In this document: positions 34,663-46,495 of the stretch, piece by piece
Layout of the letters: every line of letters starts with the position of its first letter
Position numbering within the stretch: the stretch's first letter is position 1
DNA from: Saccopteryx bilineata
Taxonomy: Eukaryota > Chordata > Mammalia > Chiroptera > Emballonuridae
Assembly (NCBI RefSeq): GCF_036850765.1
Contig: NC_089494.1
Span: 3,100,001 to 3,164,000, forward strand
DNA: 64,000 nt
Direction of reading: 5' to 3'
Notes under the pieces: generated by a model
The model's database searches: none
What the model was told of the DNA's origin: nothing
Seen by the model: only the letters and a program-made list of their open reading frames with translations
Made by a program: the position numbers and the translations under genes

Positions 34663-35540
34663 GTGGGGATGGAGGCCTCTGCTGGACACCGTCTCCTCCT
34701 CCCTGACGCAGCCTTCTCCTGGGGACACTGGTCATCTCGACCTCACTGGTCACCTGTGACTAGACACACGAGTGGGTCTCACCATGGTCCACCATCTCTG
34801 CTGTCCCCAAGGTGCCCCCAGCAAGGCCGCCTTTCAGGGACGGGTGGGGCGGGGCCAGCTTTGGTGCTCATGCCAGTAGGTGAATGTCTGGTCAGCCCGA
34901 GGGTGGCCCCGGGAGGCAGGGCCCGAAGACGAAGGGGGATCGCCGAGGAGCCTGCGTGGACAGGATGTAGGGCAGGAGACCCCGAGGGCGCCACTGCGGG
35001 GACTGAGCGACTTTCTAGGGAGTGTTCTGGGAGTTAGGACTGTTCTGAGCAAGTCGGAGGGACACAGCTGCTTCCGGGAACGCCCTGGCGACTGGCGCCT
35101 TTCTCTGGCCGGGGCCGCCTGTGGGAAGAAAGGGGCGCACGGGGCTCCCCGTCCCGCTTCGGTCGGGAGAGGGGGACCGATGGGGAGGCCGGGAGCTCAG
35201 GGTGACGTCAGGAGGAGGCCGGAGGAGGCGGCCAGGGGAAGGGACAGTCTGCGAGCCCCATCAGTGCCGTTTAGAAGCAGAAATGCTACCCCGTATTTAT
35301 TTCCAAGCAGGAGCTGAGGAGACGTATGATTGATGACCGTGCTTAACGGGGGTGCGTTCTGGCCGCCGCGTCAGGATGGGGATGGACGGCGTGGCTTCCT
35401 CTCGTCTCCAGCTGGCAGCCCAGAGAACACAGATTTGGGAGGCGGAGGAGGAGCCCGATGTGGGCACCTGCAGAGGTGAAGAGGTCGAGGAGGGTCTGTC
35501 ACCCCAGACACGCACAGAGCCCCAGACTCGGAGTGCTCGG
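34663..35540. other. Unassigned GC-rich sequence
   Basis: Moderately CpG-rich, especially at 35070-35250. No exon can be supported. Confidence 0.4.
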
Positions 35541-35712
35541 GGTGGCGGGGGCGGGGCCCTGGAATAGGGGCGGGGTGGCGGGGGCGGGGCCCTGGAATAG
35601 GGGCGGGGTGGCGGGGGCGGGGCCCTGGAATAGGGGCGGGGTGGCGGGGGCGGGGCCCTGGAATAGGGGCGGGGTGGAGGGGGCGGGGCCCTGGAATAGG
35701 AGCGGGGCGGAG
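35541..35712 (+). repeat. GC-box minisatellite, 33 bp x 5
   Basis: GGAATAG recurs every 33 bp (35561, 35594, 35627 and on). Each unit carries GGGGGCGGGGCCCTGG and GGGGCGGGGTGG, so every unit has two overlapping GC boxes of the Sp1 type. Confidence 0.9.
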
Positions 35713-37805
35713 GGGAAGCACAGCTCCCCGACATGCCTGGCATGTACACCTTGCTCCGCCTGCCAGCATGTCTCACCTCCACCTGAAAACTCAACCAGTC
35801 AGTCAACCAGCCGACCAGCCAACCACTGCAGGCTCTGCTCGGAGGAAATTCACCCAGTTATTTTGGGAGGCTTGGAAGTCGGTACGGCCTCTTCTGGGGA
35901 CCTCAGAGCCAAGCTGGCCGCCGGACATGGACTGACCCCTGCCCCGAACCCTGTCCCGAGGCCCCTAGTTACAGCGTGTCCCAGCCGATCGCCCAGGGGG
36001 AGGCCTGCGGCTGCCGGCCCCTTCCTTCTCCGGGGACAGCTTCTACCGCCACGCCCCCCTGGGGCGCACAGCCGGGGTGGACACCCCTGTCCCTTCCTGG
36101 ACTTAAGGCAAGCTGGCAAGGTGGAGGAGAGGAGTGAAGAGAAGCCCTCAGGAAAAATAGCAGAGGAAAAGAGCACTGAGAGAGATGCGGCAGCCGGGGA
36201 GGTAGGGGTGCCGTCTGTGCGCCCTCCTGGAGTGGCCGCACCGCTGAGCACTCTTACTGGGGTCTGAGGCCCTCCCTGCTTCCGGGCTGATGCTGAGTGG
36301 TTCACCTGCAGCCCCCCGCCCGCCAGTGACAGAGCACGGCGGGGTGCCAGGCTCCCCACTTCCGCCCAGTGAGGGATTCCTCTGTGGATGATGGCCGCCC
36401 CGTGCTCTCCCACGGGCCAGTGGGACATCCTTGGGGCACATGGCGGCCTGGCTTCCCTGCCCCGTCCTCTGTCCTTCCTCATCTCCTCTCACAGGACCCA
36501 GACCTGCATTGCTGTCGGATGACTCCCTTCGCCTTCCCTGTGCCCCTTCCCTTCATCCCTCAGAGGTGTGATGCCCAGCGAGTGTCCTGCCCATTCGTCT
36601 TTGCCTTTACTTGGCGGAGGACCCAGAATTTGGGTTTGGGGGACTAGATCGTTCACCGCCTGGCTGGCAAGGGGGACCCCACCCCCAAGTGGCATGTAGG
36701 AAGTGGGTATTCCCTGACACAAGAAGGTGGTCCAGGTGCCGACGATTTTAAAGGTGGTGACTTGGGAGAATGTCCCAGGGAAGGATGCCCGGACGAGTGT
36801 GATCATTCTGAGTACTGGCAACAGGGGGCAGTGACCCCGAGGAGGACCCGGAGGCGGCTGGTTATGGCGGTGGTGCAGCCCACACTGCATTCAGTTCCCA
36901 AGGACGTCCCTGGGTCGACATACACGGTGCGGTGTGGCCCCCGTGCCGGACCTGGGAGTGGCCAGCGAGAGCTGACACCGAGCAAAGACTGAACGGAGAC
37001 TTCGGATACGTGCCTCCCGCCTCCGCCAAGACAGGGGGTCTAAACCAACGTCATGTTCCAGAAGGCGGGTGGGTCGGCCCAATCCACGCTGCCCCGGAAG
37101 ATCGTGGGAATGTTGGGTTGGTGGCCCCTCTCCTGTCTCTGTTTAGGTCCCACCGGTCCTGAAGCTGGATGTGCCCAGGGCAGTCCATCCTGTCACAGAG
37201 ACGGTAAGTCCAGGATGGATCCTGAGTAGAACCAGGCCATGAGGAGGGAGTGTCCAGAACCCCGCGTCTCCCACCGTAGCTGGGCCAGTGCCCCCCACCA
37301 GCTGGCATCTCCCGCCACGTGTCAGGGAGGAGGAAGGGGCTCAGCTTCCCAGATGGCGGAGCGTGGCCCCCGGAGGCCAGATGGGAACGCTCCGGTCCCC
37401 TTTGATTCGAGTCGGCCCAGGCGTCCCTGCCGACAGGTTTCATTCGCGACTCTCCCCACCCTCACATCTGCTTTGCAGATGACCCGACCGACACGATGAA
37501 AGACACGTGAACAAAAATGTAAAAAACAAGTCAACCGGAAACTCAAACCTAGACCTCGATTCACTGGTGTCTTCAAAGAATTGAAAAAACAAAAACAAAA
37601 AAAGATGGCACACCCATGACACAGGAACACAGGTCTGTGACAATAGAGCGGCCCCAACCAGAGCGTGCTGTGCTCTTAAAAACACGGGGAAAGTTTCAGT
37701 ACGAGTGTGGGAAGCAGAAGATCATCTCCTGGAAAGCAGTACGAGAGACAAAGAAACGGAGGAAACTTACGGTGCTCGGGTCAGACTAGGAGTAGTCTCA
37801 GAAAC
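35713..37805. other. Unassigned sequence
   Basis: No gene or named repeat. There is a short (AACC/AGTC) run near 35790-35830. Several frames on both strands look like noise. Confidence 0.4.
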
Positions 37806-38396
37806 CATTGTTGCAGGGGTCCCCAAACTTTTTACACAGGGGGCCAGTTCACTGTCCCTCAGACCATTGGAGGGCCGGACTATAAAAAAAACTATGAACA
37901 AATCCCTATGCACACTGCACATATCTTATTTTAAAGTGAAAAAACAAAACGGGAACAAATACAATATTTAAAATAAAGAACAAGTAAATTTATTTATTTA
38001 TTTATTTATTTATTTTTTTAATTTTATTTATTTATTTTAGAGAGGAGAGAGAAAGGGAGAGAGAGAGACAGAGAGGGAGAAAGAGAGGAGAGAAGGTGGG
38101 GAGGAGCTGGAAGCATCAACTCCCATATGTGCCTTGACCAGGCAAGCCCAGGGTTTCGAACCGGCGACCTCAGCATTTCCAGGTCGACGCTTTATCCACT
38201 GCGCCACCACAGGTCAGGCAAGAACAAGTAAATTTAAATCAACAAACTGACCAGTATTTCAATGGGAACTATGCTCCTCTCACTGACCACCAATGAAAGA
38301 GGTGCCCCTTCCAGAAGTGCGGCGGGGGCCGGATAAATGGCCTCAGGGGGCCGCATGTGGCCCGCGGGCCGTAGTTTGGGGACCCCTGCATTGTCG
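37806..38396 (+). mobile_element. hAT element with nested SINE
   Basis: The element spans 37814-38388. The left end CAGGGGTCCCCAAACTTTTT and right end, read inward, CAGGGGTCCCCAAACTAC form a strong inverted repeat. Flanks CATTGTTG and CATTGTCG differ at one base. CpG-rich subterminal sequence (GGGGGCCGCATGTGGCCCGC) is typical of this group. A SINE at 37993-38219 interrupts it. It is non-autonomous, with no transposase. Confidence 0.9.
37976..38236 (-). mobile_element. Ves-like SINE nested in hAT element
   Basis: The SINE spans 37993-38219 with a 17-bp perfect duplication AAGAACAAGTAAATTTA. The element strand begins TGCCTGACCTGTGGTGGCGC and holds the B box GGTTCGAAACC. The perfect duplication shows it is younger than the host element. 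Confidence 0.92.
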
Positions 38397-39811
38397 GGTT
38401 CAGCGCCTTCTGCTCCGGGGGGCTCCCCTGGCGTGACCGTCTGCTCCTCTCTGACCTTCCTGACTGGTAAACCGGGGACAGTTCTCAGTGCGGCAACCCC
38501 CTCTTCCTTCCTCTGCAAGGGAGCAGCCGGCAGGGCGCACGTTCTCCGGAGCTCTGCTGTGGTCCCCGTCACTGCCGCTGGATGGGCACGTCGGCCCAGT
38601 CTGGGGCCGCAGCGTTCATGGCCAGACACGTCACTCAGCCCGGCTGCACTGGCTCGGGGGGGTGGGGGTGGGGGTCGCTGACCTCCCGTCTGGCCCTCAC
38701 TTCCCAGTTTGTCCCTAGCTGGTTGTCCTGACCTCTGGAAGCCGCCTGGTAAGAGCAGGGGGAAGGCAGGGAAGGACTCCCGGCGGTGGTGGTGAGAAAA
38801 AGCGGTGTGTGTGTGTGTGTGTGGGGGGGTACCCTACAAGAAGTCAGCATCAGACTGCCCCCAGACCTCTCACCAGTGGCACAAGGAGCCGGAAGACGGT
38901 GGAGCCAAGTTGTCCAAGTTCTGCCAGGAAAGGACTGTCACCTCGTCTTGTCTCCACACCCGGTGAGCTCGGCGACTTGGCGAAGTATGAGCGAGTAACA
39001 GCGGCAGGTCTTACATTCGAGAGCTCAGGAAGGGCGCCCCCCGCCCCCCCCCCCCCCGGGAAGTTATTGGAGAGCCATTCCCCCAGAGGAAGAAGAGGCC
39101 GACCTGGACTCTAGGAGGCCATGCAGGGAGTCACCGAGGTGCGCCGGCCCCTCCAAGAACCTGGATCCTGGGAGCCAGTGCGGGTCATACCCCAGGCCAT
39201 GCACGCGTCCCCTCCGAGGAGGACGGCGGTGGGCAGGCCCGAACATGGGCCAGAGGAGAGGCTCTGGGAAGGGGATCTCTGGGAAAGGAGGCCGTCGGTG
39301 GTCGAGGGGGAAAGATTTGAGGTTCTGGAGGGTCTCCCAGACGTGGCAGAGCAACTGGTGAGCGTGGAAAGGGCCTCGGAGAGAGTTTCTTTACAGTGGG
39401 CTGTTGGTCGTCTAAGGAAGGGACGTGATCTCAGCACGTTATTCAGTTACGGGGTGAAAAACATTTACACTGCGTGTGTGCGTTTCACATTCAGATTCAA
39501 TTTTCGTGTCGTCTACTCAATGTGGAAACGTCATCAAACGTTAAGTGTCACCATTTTTTTATAAAATGAGAAAATAAGAGCGAGGCTTCCTCACACAGGG
39601 CTGGGGTGGTAGGGGGTGAAGAGATGGGCAGAGGGAGACAGAAGCCCACCCTGTCCTCACAACGTGGGGGGTCCAGGAGTCTCCCCCGGGGACTCGCGAT
39701 GGCTGTCAGCCCCTCACGCTGCTGACGCAAGTCGCCCAGTTCTGGGATGTTCTCTCGTCTCATTTCCTTGTGATTTCCCTTCTCCACTCGCGACGCTGAG
39801 ATCGACTGATT
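38397..39811. other. Unassigned sequence
   Basis: No gene. A (GT)n run ending in polyG occurs at 38803-38828 and a polyC run near 39045. Confidence 0.4.
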
Positions 39812-40197
39812 CTCTAAAGCAGGGGTCTCAAACTCAACTCAGCATGTGGTCTGCAGAGCAAGATCACAGCCGTTTGGCGGGCTGCACTAGGTCTACAAAA
39901 GGCAACTGTTATGCAACACTTTTCTCACTGCAGTTGAAAACAAAAAAAAAATCAATATAACAAGCACAATCGTACATGCAGTTTACTCAGTGTCACAGAA
40001 CGACCAGAAACTGTAGTTCGCATCACAACTGCTGTTAACTAAGCTAATATCTAGCTAGGATGCTAGAGAAATGAAAAATACAAGTAGGCCCCTAGGCTTA
40101 CTTAATTTTATCCAAAATATTTTGAACTTCGTGTATTAGTCTGCGGGCCGCACAAAATTGTTCGGCGGTCCACGAGTTTGAGACCCCTTCTCTAAAC
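39812..40197 (+). mobile_element. hAT element (370 bp) with TSD
   Basis: The element spans 39820-40189. The left end CAGGGGTCTCAAACTCAACT and right end, read inward, AAGGGGTCTCAAACTCGTGG are inverted repeats. Flanks CTCTAAAG and CTCTAAAC differ at one base. The interior has GCGGGCTGCACTAGG and its partner CTGCGGGCCGCACAAAA. It is non-autonomous. Confidence 0.88.
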
Positions 40198-40738
40198 GGT
40201 GTTACTTCTCTTTCTCCCCTGGAAATTTCTTGGGTTTTTGTTCTGCATGCTTAGGGAGTTTCTCCTGTTTTGTTTTCTATCACTTTCTTTTTCCTGTTGC
40301 CATCCTCACATGTTGACGTGTCCAGTGGCCATCATTACTCTTTTTTTAAAGTTAAAAAAAATAGTGTCCTTGTTTTACGAACACATGATTTGATCTTCTT
40401 TGTCCGAGGTGGCAAAACCCAAAGTTTCTCTGAAGGTTTATTCTGCTCTCTTTATCGTTTGCTTTCACTCCGAGTCCCCCTTTTTTTTTTCTGTTTGTTG
40501 ATTTTTCTTGGTTTTTGACTTTTTTTTTGGTCAGGCACATATTTGAATTTGGAGCCTCAGGATCTGGTGGCAGGGTAACTGTGAGCCCCACGGCAGGGTG
40601 ACCTGGAGGTCAGTGGCTTGTGTACCAACCCCTGCTGTTCATGTCCACACTGACCTTCCCTGCCCTCCCCCAAGTGAGCTCACCAAGCAGGGGGCCCCAG
40701 AGATGCCTTCGAGGCATCTCCCCCCATCATAGTTCCCC
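40198..40738. other. Unassigned T-rich sequence
   Basis: T-rich on the plus strand with several short T runs; could be a worn retroelement tail. No gene. Confidence 0.35.
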
Positions 40739-41170
40739 AGGGCTGTGTAACACGTTGCAAATCACCATGACCTTGGCGGGTCAAAACAACTGGGATCTAT
40801 TTTCTCATTGCTCTGGGCCCAGGACATCTGAAACGGGGACGCCAACAAGCTGTGCTGCTCCCAGAGGCTCTACGAGAGGCTCGTGCCTGGCCTCTTCCGG
40901 CGTCTGGCGGCTCCAGTGCTCTTGGGCTTGTGGCCTCCTCGCTCCAGACTGTCTCCACTTTCTCCTCCTCTGTGCCCGTCTTCGTCTCTTCAATAGGCAG
41001 TGGTCATCACAGGTAGGGCCACCCAGCTGAGTTCAGGATGTTCTCGTCTTAAATCCGTGACTTAATTACACCTGCAAAGACCCTTTTCCAAACGGCCACA
41101 TTCTGAGGCTCCAGGGGTTGAGAAATGGATGTATATTTTTTTTTGGGGGGGAGGGCCCACAAGTTAAACC
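40739..41170 (-). repeat. MaLR-type LTR, minus strand
   Basis: GTCAAAACAACTGGGATCTA, then TTTTCTCATTGCTCTGGGCC, then CTTAATTACACCTGCAAAGA and CCACATTCTGAGGCTCCAGG, are the diverged reverse complement of MST/MLT1 LTRs. It is a solo LTR. Confidence 0.65.
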
Positions 41171-42725
41171 TCTCTACTCCCTAAAACTGCAGACACAGCC
41201 CCTCTTCCAGCCTAACTCTCTGTAGAATGGGCTCTCTGTGGAGTTAGACGGGCGTGGACCAGGGGACACAGCCACCATGTTGGACCTCCAGGGGCCACTC
41301 TGCTGCATGAGATGACAAGGAGGGACTGTCAGCTGTATGAAGGAGGGCATCTCCTCATTTCTGTTCCCTGAGCAGGTGTGCACGTGCGAGGTGGCACCCA
41401 GGGGCAGCTCAGCTTCTCTTGGGTGTGTGGCTCCGGCTTCCATCCGAGGACTCTGGTCTGAATCCGTCTCCAGGCTTGTCGATCTTGGCTGGACCTCGAC
41501 ATGGGTCTTGCTGCCCCCCTGGGATAGCCTACCTCTGGGGTTGATTAGCCGTCGGACCATCGAGCCGCGCCCTGATATCCCCATGAGCGGCACCTTGAAC
41601 ACCAGGACCCAGTGGCGAGCCACCAGTTCAGGTCTTTTCCAAAGCGGGCACGTCAACGAAGCCTTACTCCAGAGAAGAGGCCAGCACGAGCATCGGAGGC
41701 CGTGATCGATGGTGAGTCAGAGAGGCTCATTAGGGCGTTCAGTAGTCCTTAAATAGCAGTAATAAAAACAGACCCATGGACACTTCAAAGGGATGGGAGG
41801 AATCAAAGAGCAGGGGCTGGATAAAGACAGAGGCAGGGGGTGGGGTGGGGTCGGGAGCGCGTGTACCAGAACGCTGCCTTGTTCCTCAGAAGTGCTGACA
41901 TTCTCTGTTTGGGGGCTGTTGCCCTGGTGACATTCCACAACGGGTGCGTCACGCTGCTGAAGCCAGGGTTGCCCAGAAACCTCAGGAGACTAACGGCTTC
42001 TACTATTTTAATATGTGGGTCAATGGAAAACAGTTGGAAATCTGGTAGTTGGTTCAACTTTCACTGGCCAGGAGGTGTTTGAATAGACACCTTTATAATC
42101 TCGTTACTGCCCTGGTAAGTTACAGCGGTGGTAGAAAATTTAAGCCAGGATTTTTTTTTTCTTGGGGGTGGGGTTGGAGGGTGAGAGAGAAGAGTGGAGG
42201 AACCCCAAATGTGGGGCCAGGGTGCGGCCAGCTGGACGCTGGTCCCGCCAATGACCAGCTTGCCCTGACCTGCAGGGGGCAGCCCAGACGGGACAGAGGT
42301 TTATCTCAGGTCTTTGACCCCAGCGGTCCCCCTCTGTGACACTGTTCATGACCAAAGGCCCACAGGGTGTGTTTTATCTCAGAGAAAATTTGCTCCAACA
42401 TTTTAAAATTTGTATTTGGCATAAAAAGTGATATCCCAGCTTCTCTGGGATGGCTGAGGGGCGCTGGGTGCCCTGGGCCGGGACCTCGGCAGGACGGTAG
42501 GGTGTTCTCCTTGGGTCCTGCGGTTTTCACCTCATCTTGACCACGTGAGACTGGAGAAATGGGGTGTGGGGGAGGGTTCTGAGGATGGGGTAGGGCCAGG
42601 GAGGGGGAGGTCAGAATCCGGGAACCTCAAACTGGTCTCCGGAAAGTATTTACAGGCACACGCACGTACAAACATACAGACACACAGAGCTAAATATGTG
42701 TGTGTTGATGTGTGTATCTCTATCT
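41171..42725. other. Unassigned sequence
   Basis: No gene. A CTCF-like 14-mer matching at 13 positions, CCTGCAGGGGGCAG, lies at 42269-42282. Confidence 0.35.
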
Positions 42726-42970
42726 AGATATCTATCTATATCTGTCCATCTGTCTGTCTGTTTGTCCATCCATCATCCACCCATCCATCCGTCATCTATC
42801 CGTCATCCATCGATCCATCGATCCATCCATGCATCCATCCATCTACCATCCATCCATCCATCTGTCATCTATCCGTCATCCATCGATCCATCCATCCATC
42901 CATGCATCCATCCATCTACCATCCATCCATCCTCCATCCATCCATCCATCCATCCATCCATCTATCTAGT
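42726..42970 (+). repeat. (ATCC)n microsatellite array
   Basis: Interrupted ATCC/ATCT/ATCG tetranucleotides with a longer repeated block around ATCCGTCATCCATCGATCC, seen twice. No coding meaning. Confidence 0.95.
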
Positions 42971-43422
42971 ATAGCTGACATAGCTGATGTCCTGGTAGTC
43001 TAGGATTCGATGTATGGACGCCCTTGGGGTGAGAAGGGCAGATGCTGACCTCCTTAGCCCCCAGTGTGCCACACTGAGCCTGTGAGGACGGAAGGTCATG
43101 GCCGGCCCCACACAGCTAGGCTTCGGCCTGAAATCCTTCAGGGTTCCAGAAAGTGACAACAATCTCAGTCAGCACCTCTGGGGAGGAAACATCCCAGACA
43201 AGACTGTTTAGAACTGGTTTCTGAGGATATCTATTGTATGTTTAATTGAATGACAAATTAGTTAATGTAACCAAATATAATACATATAATGACATAATTA
43301 TACATACTTGCCTATGTAAAAATAGAATAATTGATCATTTTTATCCTGACTTTATGTCCTAGAGCCATGGAGAGTCCTACTATACACCCACATACTCTTT
43401 TATAAAAATGTAATTAAAATAA
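42971..43422. other. Unassigned, AT-rich second half
   Basis: Composition changes sharply at about 43200 to AT-rich sequence with ATAATACATATAATGACAT. The change suggests an insertion, but no ends are visible. Confidence 0.35.
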
Positions 43423-43644
43423 GAGAAAAGGAGAGATCAGCTGGAAAAGGGGTTGCCTGATCAAGAGGCACAAAAATCTTCTTTTGAAAATTGGTTACAG
43501 AAGCAACGAATCCTAGGATTTCTGAGACTAAGTTCTTGTCTTGAAGTGTCTTCTGTAGAAAACGATCTTAGGGATGTCTTTTTGTCATTTGGGCCTGAAG
43601 ATGCTGAGGAGATGGTGAAGAAGGAATTTCGTGGTCCCGGCTAA
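43423..43644 (+). pseudogene. Orphan open frame, possible gene fragment
   Basis: A 73-codon frame runs from just after the stop at 43420 to the TAA at 43642-43644. It has no ATG near its start. The residue mix is protein-like and unlike the repeat frames elsewhere: charged and aliphatic residues alternate, as in SSFENWLQKQRILGFLR and EDAEEMVKKEF. I see no splice acceptor of normal quality upstream (no pyrimidine tract) and do not recognise a family. It could be a fragment of a processed pseudogene or of a mobile element, or chance. Confidence 0.3.
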
Positions 43645-44127
43645 TGGAGCCCAAGGTGGGGGGCTTTCTGAGGTCCCACCTGAGGTTAAGAAGGGCCTGG
43701 CGGCTGGAGAGCCTCAGATGTCCATCACCCTGTATGTGGCAGGTGCCCCCGAAATCACGGGATCGCAGAAGGCTTGAAGGATGCGGAGAGGGGAGAGCTC
43801 ATCACACTGCTGTAAATTCCCTGGGTGAGTGCATTTCACCACATCGCGCCATAACTCCCGGCGGAGTCCGTGTGGGGTGAGGCATTTCTGCCCACCTGGT
43901 TCGGTGTTGGTTCCGTGCCTCTTTCGGAAGCATTTTAGTAAAGCGGCACGTGAAAATCATCCCCTCTCCCCATTAAGTCCAGCGGAAGGATGGATTGTTC
44001 CCCGTTCCGTTCGGAAAGGGCCGTGAGCTTCTAAGGAGGAGTCTCGGAACTCTCCAGTCCGCAGGACAGCCCACGGCCAGCTGAGAGTGACTGTGAGGTC
44101 AGAAAGCTCCCTGCTCTGCTGATCTCC
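43645..44127. other. Unassigned sequence
   Basis: No supported feature before the minisatellite. Confidence 0.35.
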
Positions 44128-45042
44128 GCCCCGGACTGGACCGCACCGCACCACGGGCGGGAACAGCCCCGGACTGGACCGGACCGCACCGCACCGCACC
44201 ACGGGCGGGAACAGCCCAGGACTGGACCGGACCGCACCGCACCACGGGCGGGAACAGCCCAGGACTGGACCGCACCGCACCGCACCACGGGCGGGAACAG
44301 CCCCGGACTGGACCGCACCGCACCGCACCACGGGCGGGAACAGCCCAGGACTGGACCAGACCGCACCGCACCACGGGCAGGAACAGCCCAGGACTGGACC
44401 GGGCCGCACCGCACCACGGGCAGGAACAGCCCAGGACTGGACCGGACCGCACCGCGGGCAGGAACAGCCCAGGACTGGACCGGTCCGCACCGCGGGCAGG
44501 AACAGCCCAGGACTGGACCGGACCGCACCGCGGGCAGGAACAGCCCAGGACTGGACCGCACTGCACCGCGGGCAGGAACAGCCCAGGACTGGACCGGACC
44601 GCACCGCGGGCAGGAACAGCCCAGGACTGGACCGGGCCGCATCACACCGTACCGCGGGCAGGAACAGCCCAGGACTGGACCGGACCGCACCGCGGGCAGG
44701 AACAGCCCAGGACTGGACCGGACCGCACCGCGGGCAGGAACAGCCCAGGACTGGACCGGGCCGCATCACACCGCACCACGGGCAGGAACAGCCCAGGACT
44801 GGACCGGACCGCACCGCACCGCACCACGGGCGGGAACAGCCCAGGACTGGACCGGACCGCATCACACTGCACCACGGGCGGGAACAGCCCAGGACTGGAC
44901 CGGACCGCATCACACTGCACCACGGGCAGGAACAGCCCAGGGCTGGACCGGACCGCACCGCACCACGGGCGGGAACAGCCCAGGACTGGACCGGACCGCA
45001 CCGCACCGCACCACGGGCGGGAACAGCCCAGGACTGGACTTC
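44128..45042 (+). repeat. Minisatellite, about 38-50-bp units
   Basis: More than 20 units share GGAACAGCCCAGGACTGGAC followed by CGGACCGCACCGC and, in some units, extra ACCGCACC or ATCACACC blocks. Length differences come from multiples of the GACCGCACCGC-like submotif. A minus-strand frame of over 400 codons crosses it and is not a gene. Confidence 0.95.
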
Positions 45043-45219
45043 TGGCACCCCTTCTCCCTGGCTCCCTCCCCGCAAAGGCTGCTCTGATACTTTTATTTCA
45101 GTGACGCTGTTACATGCCCATAGCATACTGTTCTGTGGGCCGATTTCAATCATTGTAGCCGTTACTAACTTAAAAAAAAGAGCCATATGACAAAAATAAC
45201 CCAAATAACGTAATCTTGC

Positions 45220-45251
<32 letters not shown>

Positions 45252-46135
45252 CCCCGTTTTTTTTTTTTTTCTTCATATTTTTAAGTGTTGCCTGGGCTGG
45301 GGCCGTTTCTGTTTGCTCTGGGGTGCTGCCCGCTCCTGCCTGATGCTGGCAAATAGGAGACGCCCAGTAAGAAGTGAAGAATAAATGATGTGTGGTCCTG
45401 ATGCCACCGCCCCTCTCAGGGACCCTTCGTGGATGATCTCAGTGGCTGTGGTGGCCACAAGGACGCCAGACGGTCACTCCCTCCGAGGGAGGACTGGGCG
45501 CCCCCTGCAGCGGGCCACGCCCCCCCCCATTCTCCCCCCCCCCCCAGCTGAGTCCTGTGATCCTGAGTAAGAAGCAGCCTCCTCCCCTTTGGCCGCTTCC
45601 CACCCAGCAAAGGCAGCCCCTGAGGGTCCTAATGGGCTGAGGGTGGGCCAGAAGGGAAGCTTCTAGAAGGCACTCCAAGGCCCTTCGGTCATTGCTAGGG
45701 TCTGGTGGCCTGGCCGAGGTGGTTCTGGAGGCCCGGTTTTCACGGCTTTGCCCATCACCTCCTGGGGGTGATGTGGGAGCAGAGTTGTGCGGACAGCTGG
45801 CCAGCAGGCTCGGGAGTGTCCGCAGGGGCTGTGAGAAACTCCGAGAACGGCCGAACCATGACCATTGTGACCGTGTGAGCCTCTTCCACCAGCTGCTCTC
45901 AGTCCTGCAGAGGAGGCTGCAGGCGTGAGCCTTTATCGGCTGTTCCTGCAGCAGCTGGGTGCTGGGTAACCCTGAGCTGGAAAAGGACCCCGGGGCTGGG
46001 GGGGGGGAGGGGATGCCTAAAGGGGGTGGCTGTAAGAGCCCGGGGTCCTGAGATCCACGGACAGGTGTAAGCTGTCCCGACGGGTGTGAGCCTGGCCAGG
46101 GCAGTTCTGGAGAGGGGGCTGCCTCTGGAGCCCGG
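45043..46135. other. Unassigned sequence with (GT)n
   Basis: (GT)n at 45222-45250 followed by a T run. polyC at 45536-45545. No gene. Confidence 0.45.
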
Positions 46136-46495
46136 AATTTTCTGGGTTTTTTTTTTTTTTTAGGTGAGAGGAGGGGAGATAATGAGGCAGACTCCCAGAC
46201 TCCCGCATGGGCCCGACTGGGATCCACCTGGCAACCCCATCTGGGTCGATGCTCAAGTACCAAGCTATTTTTAGCACCTTAGGCTGATGCACTCCAGTGG
46301 AGTTGTCCTCAGCACCTGGGGACCCAATTGAGCCTCTGGCTGCAGGAGGGGAAGGGGGAGAGAAGAGGAGGATAAGCAGAGGGTGGCTTCTCCTGTGTGC
46401 CCTGACCAACCAGGAATTGAACCCAGGACGTCCATACGCTGGGCTGATGCTTTATCCACTGAGCCACACCGGCCAGGGCCATGGATCCTGAAATC
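46136..46495 (-). mobile_element. Long Ves-type SINE, minus strand
   Basis: The SINE spans about 46147-46480. The element strand starts GGCCCTGGCCGGTGTGGCTC with the B box GGTTCAATTCC. CTATTTTTAG at 46265-46274 is shared with the copies at 30244 and 31380. Flanks GGAGCCCGGAATTTT and GGATCCTGAAATCTT may be a worn duplication. Confidence 0.8.

Noticed and set aside
33809..35037. Frames of about 245-316 codons on both strands
   Set aside because: Both strands open over the same 13/14-bp array; composition effect.
45222..45250. Functional (GT)n regulatory element
   Set aside because: An ordinary microsatellite with nothing around it to suggest a role.
43957..45276. 439-codon minus-strand frame with Cys-Pro repeats
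   Set aside because: Pure minisatellite translation; unit length changes also shift which frame reads the repeat.
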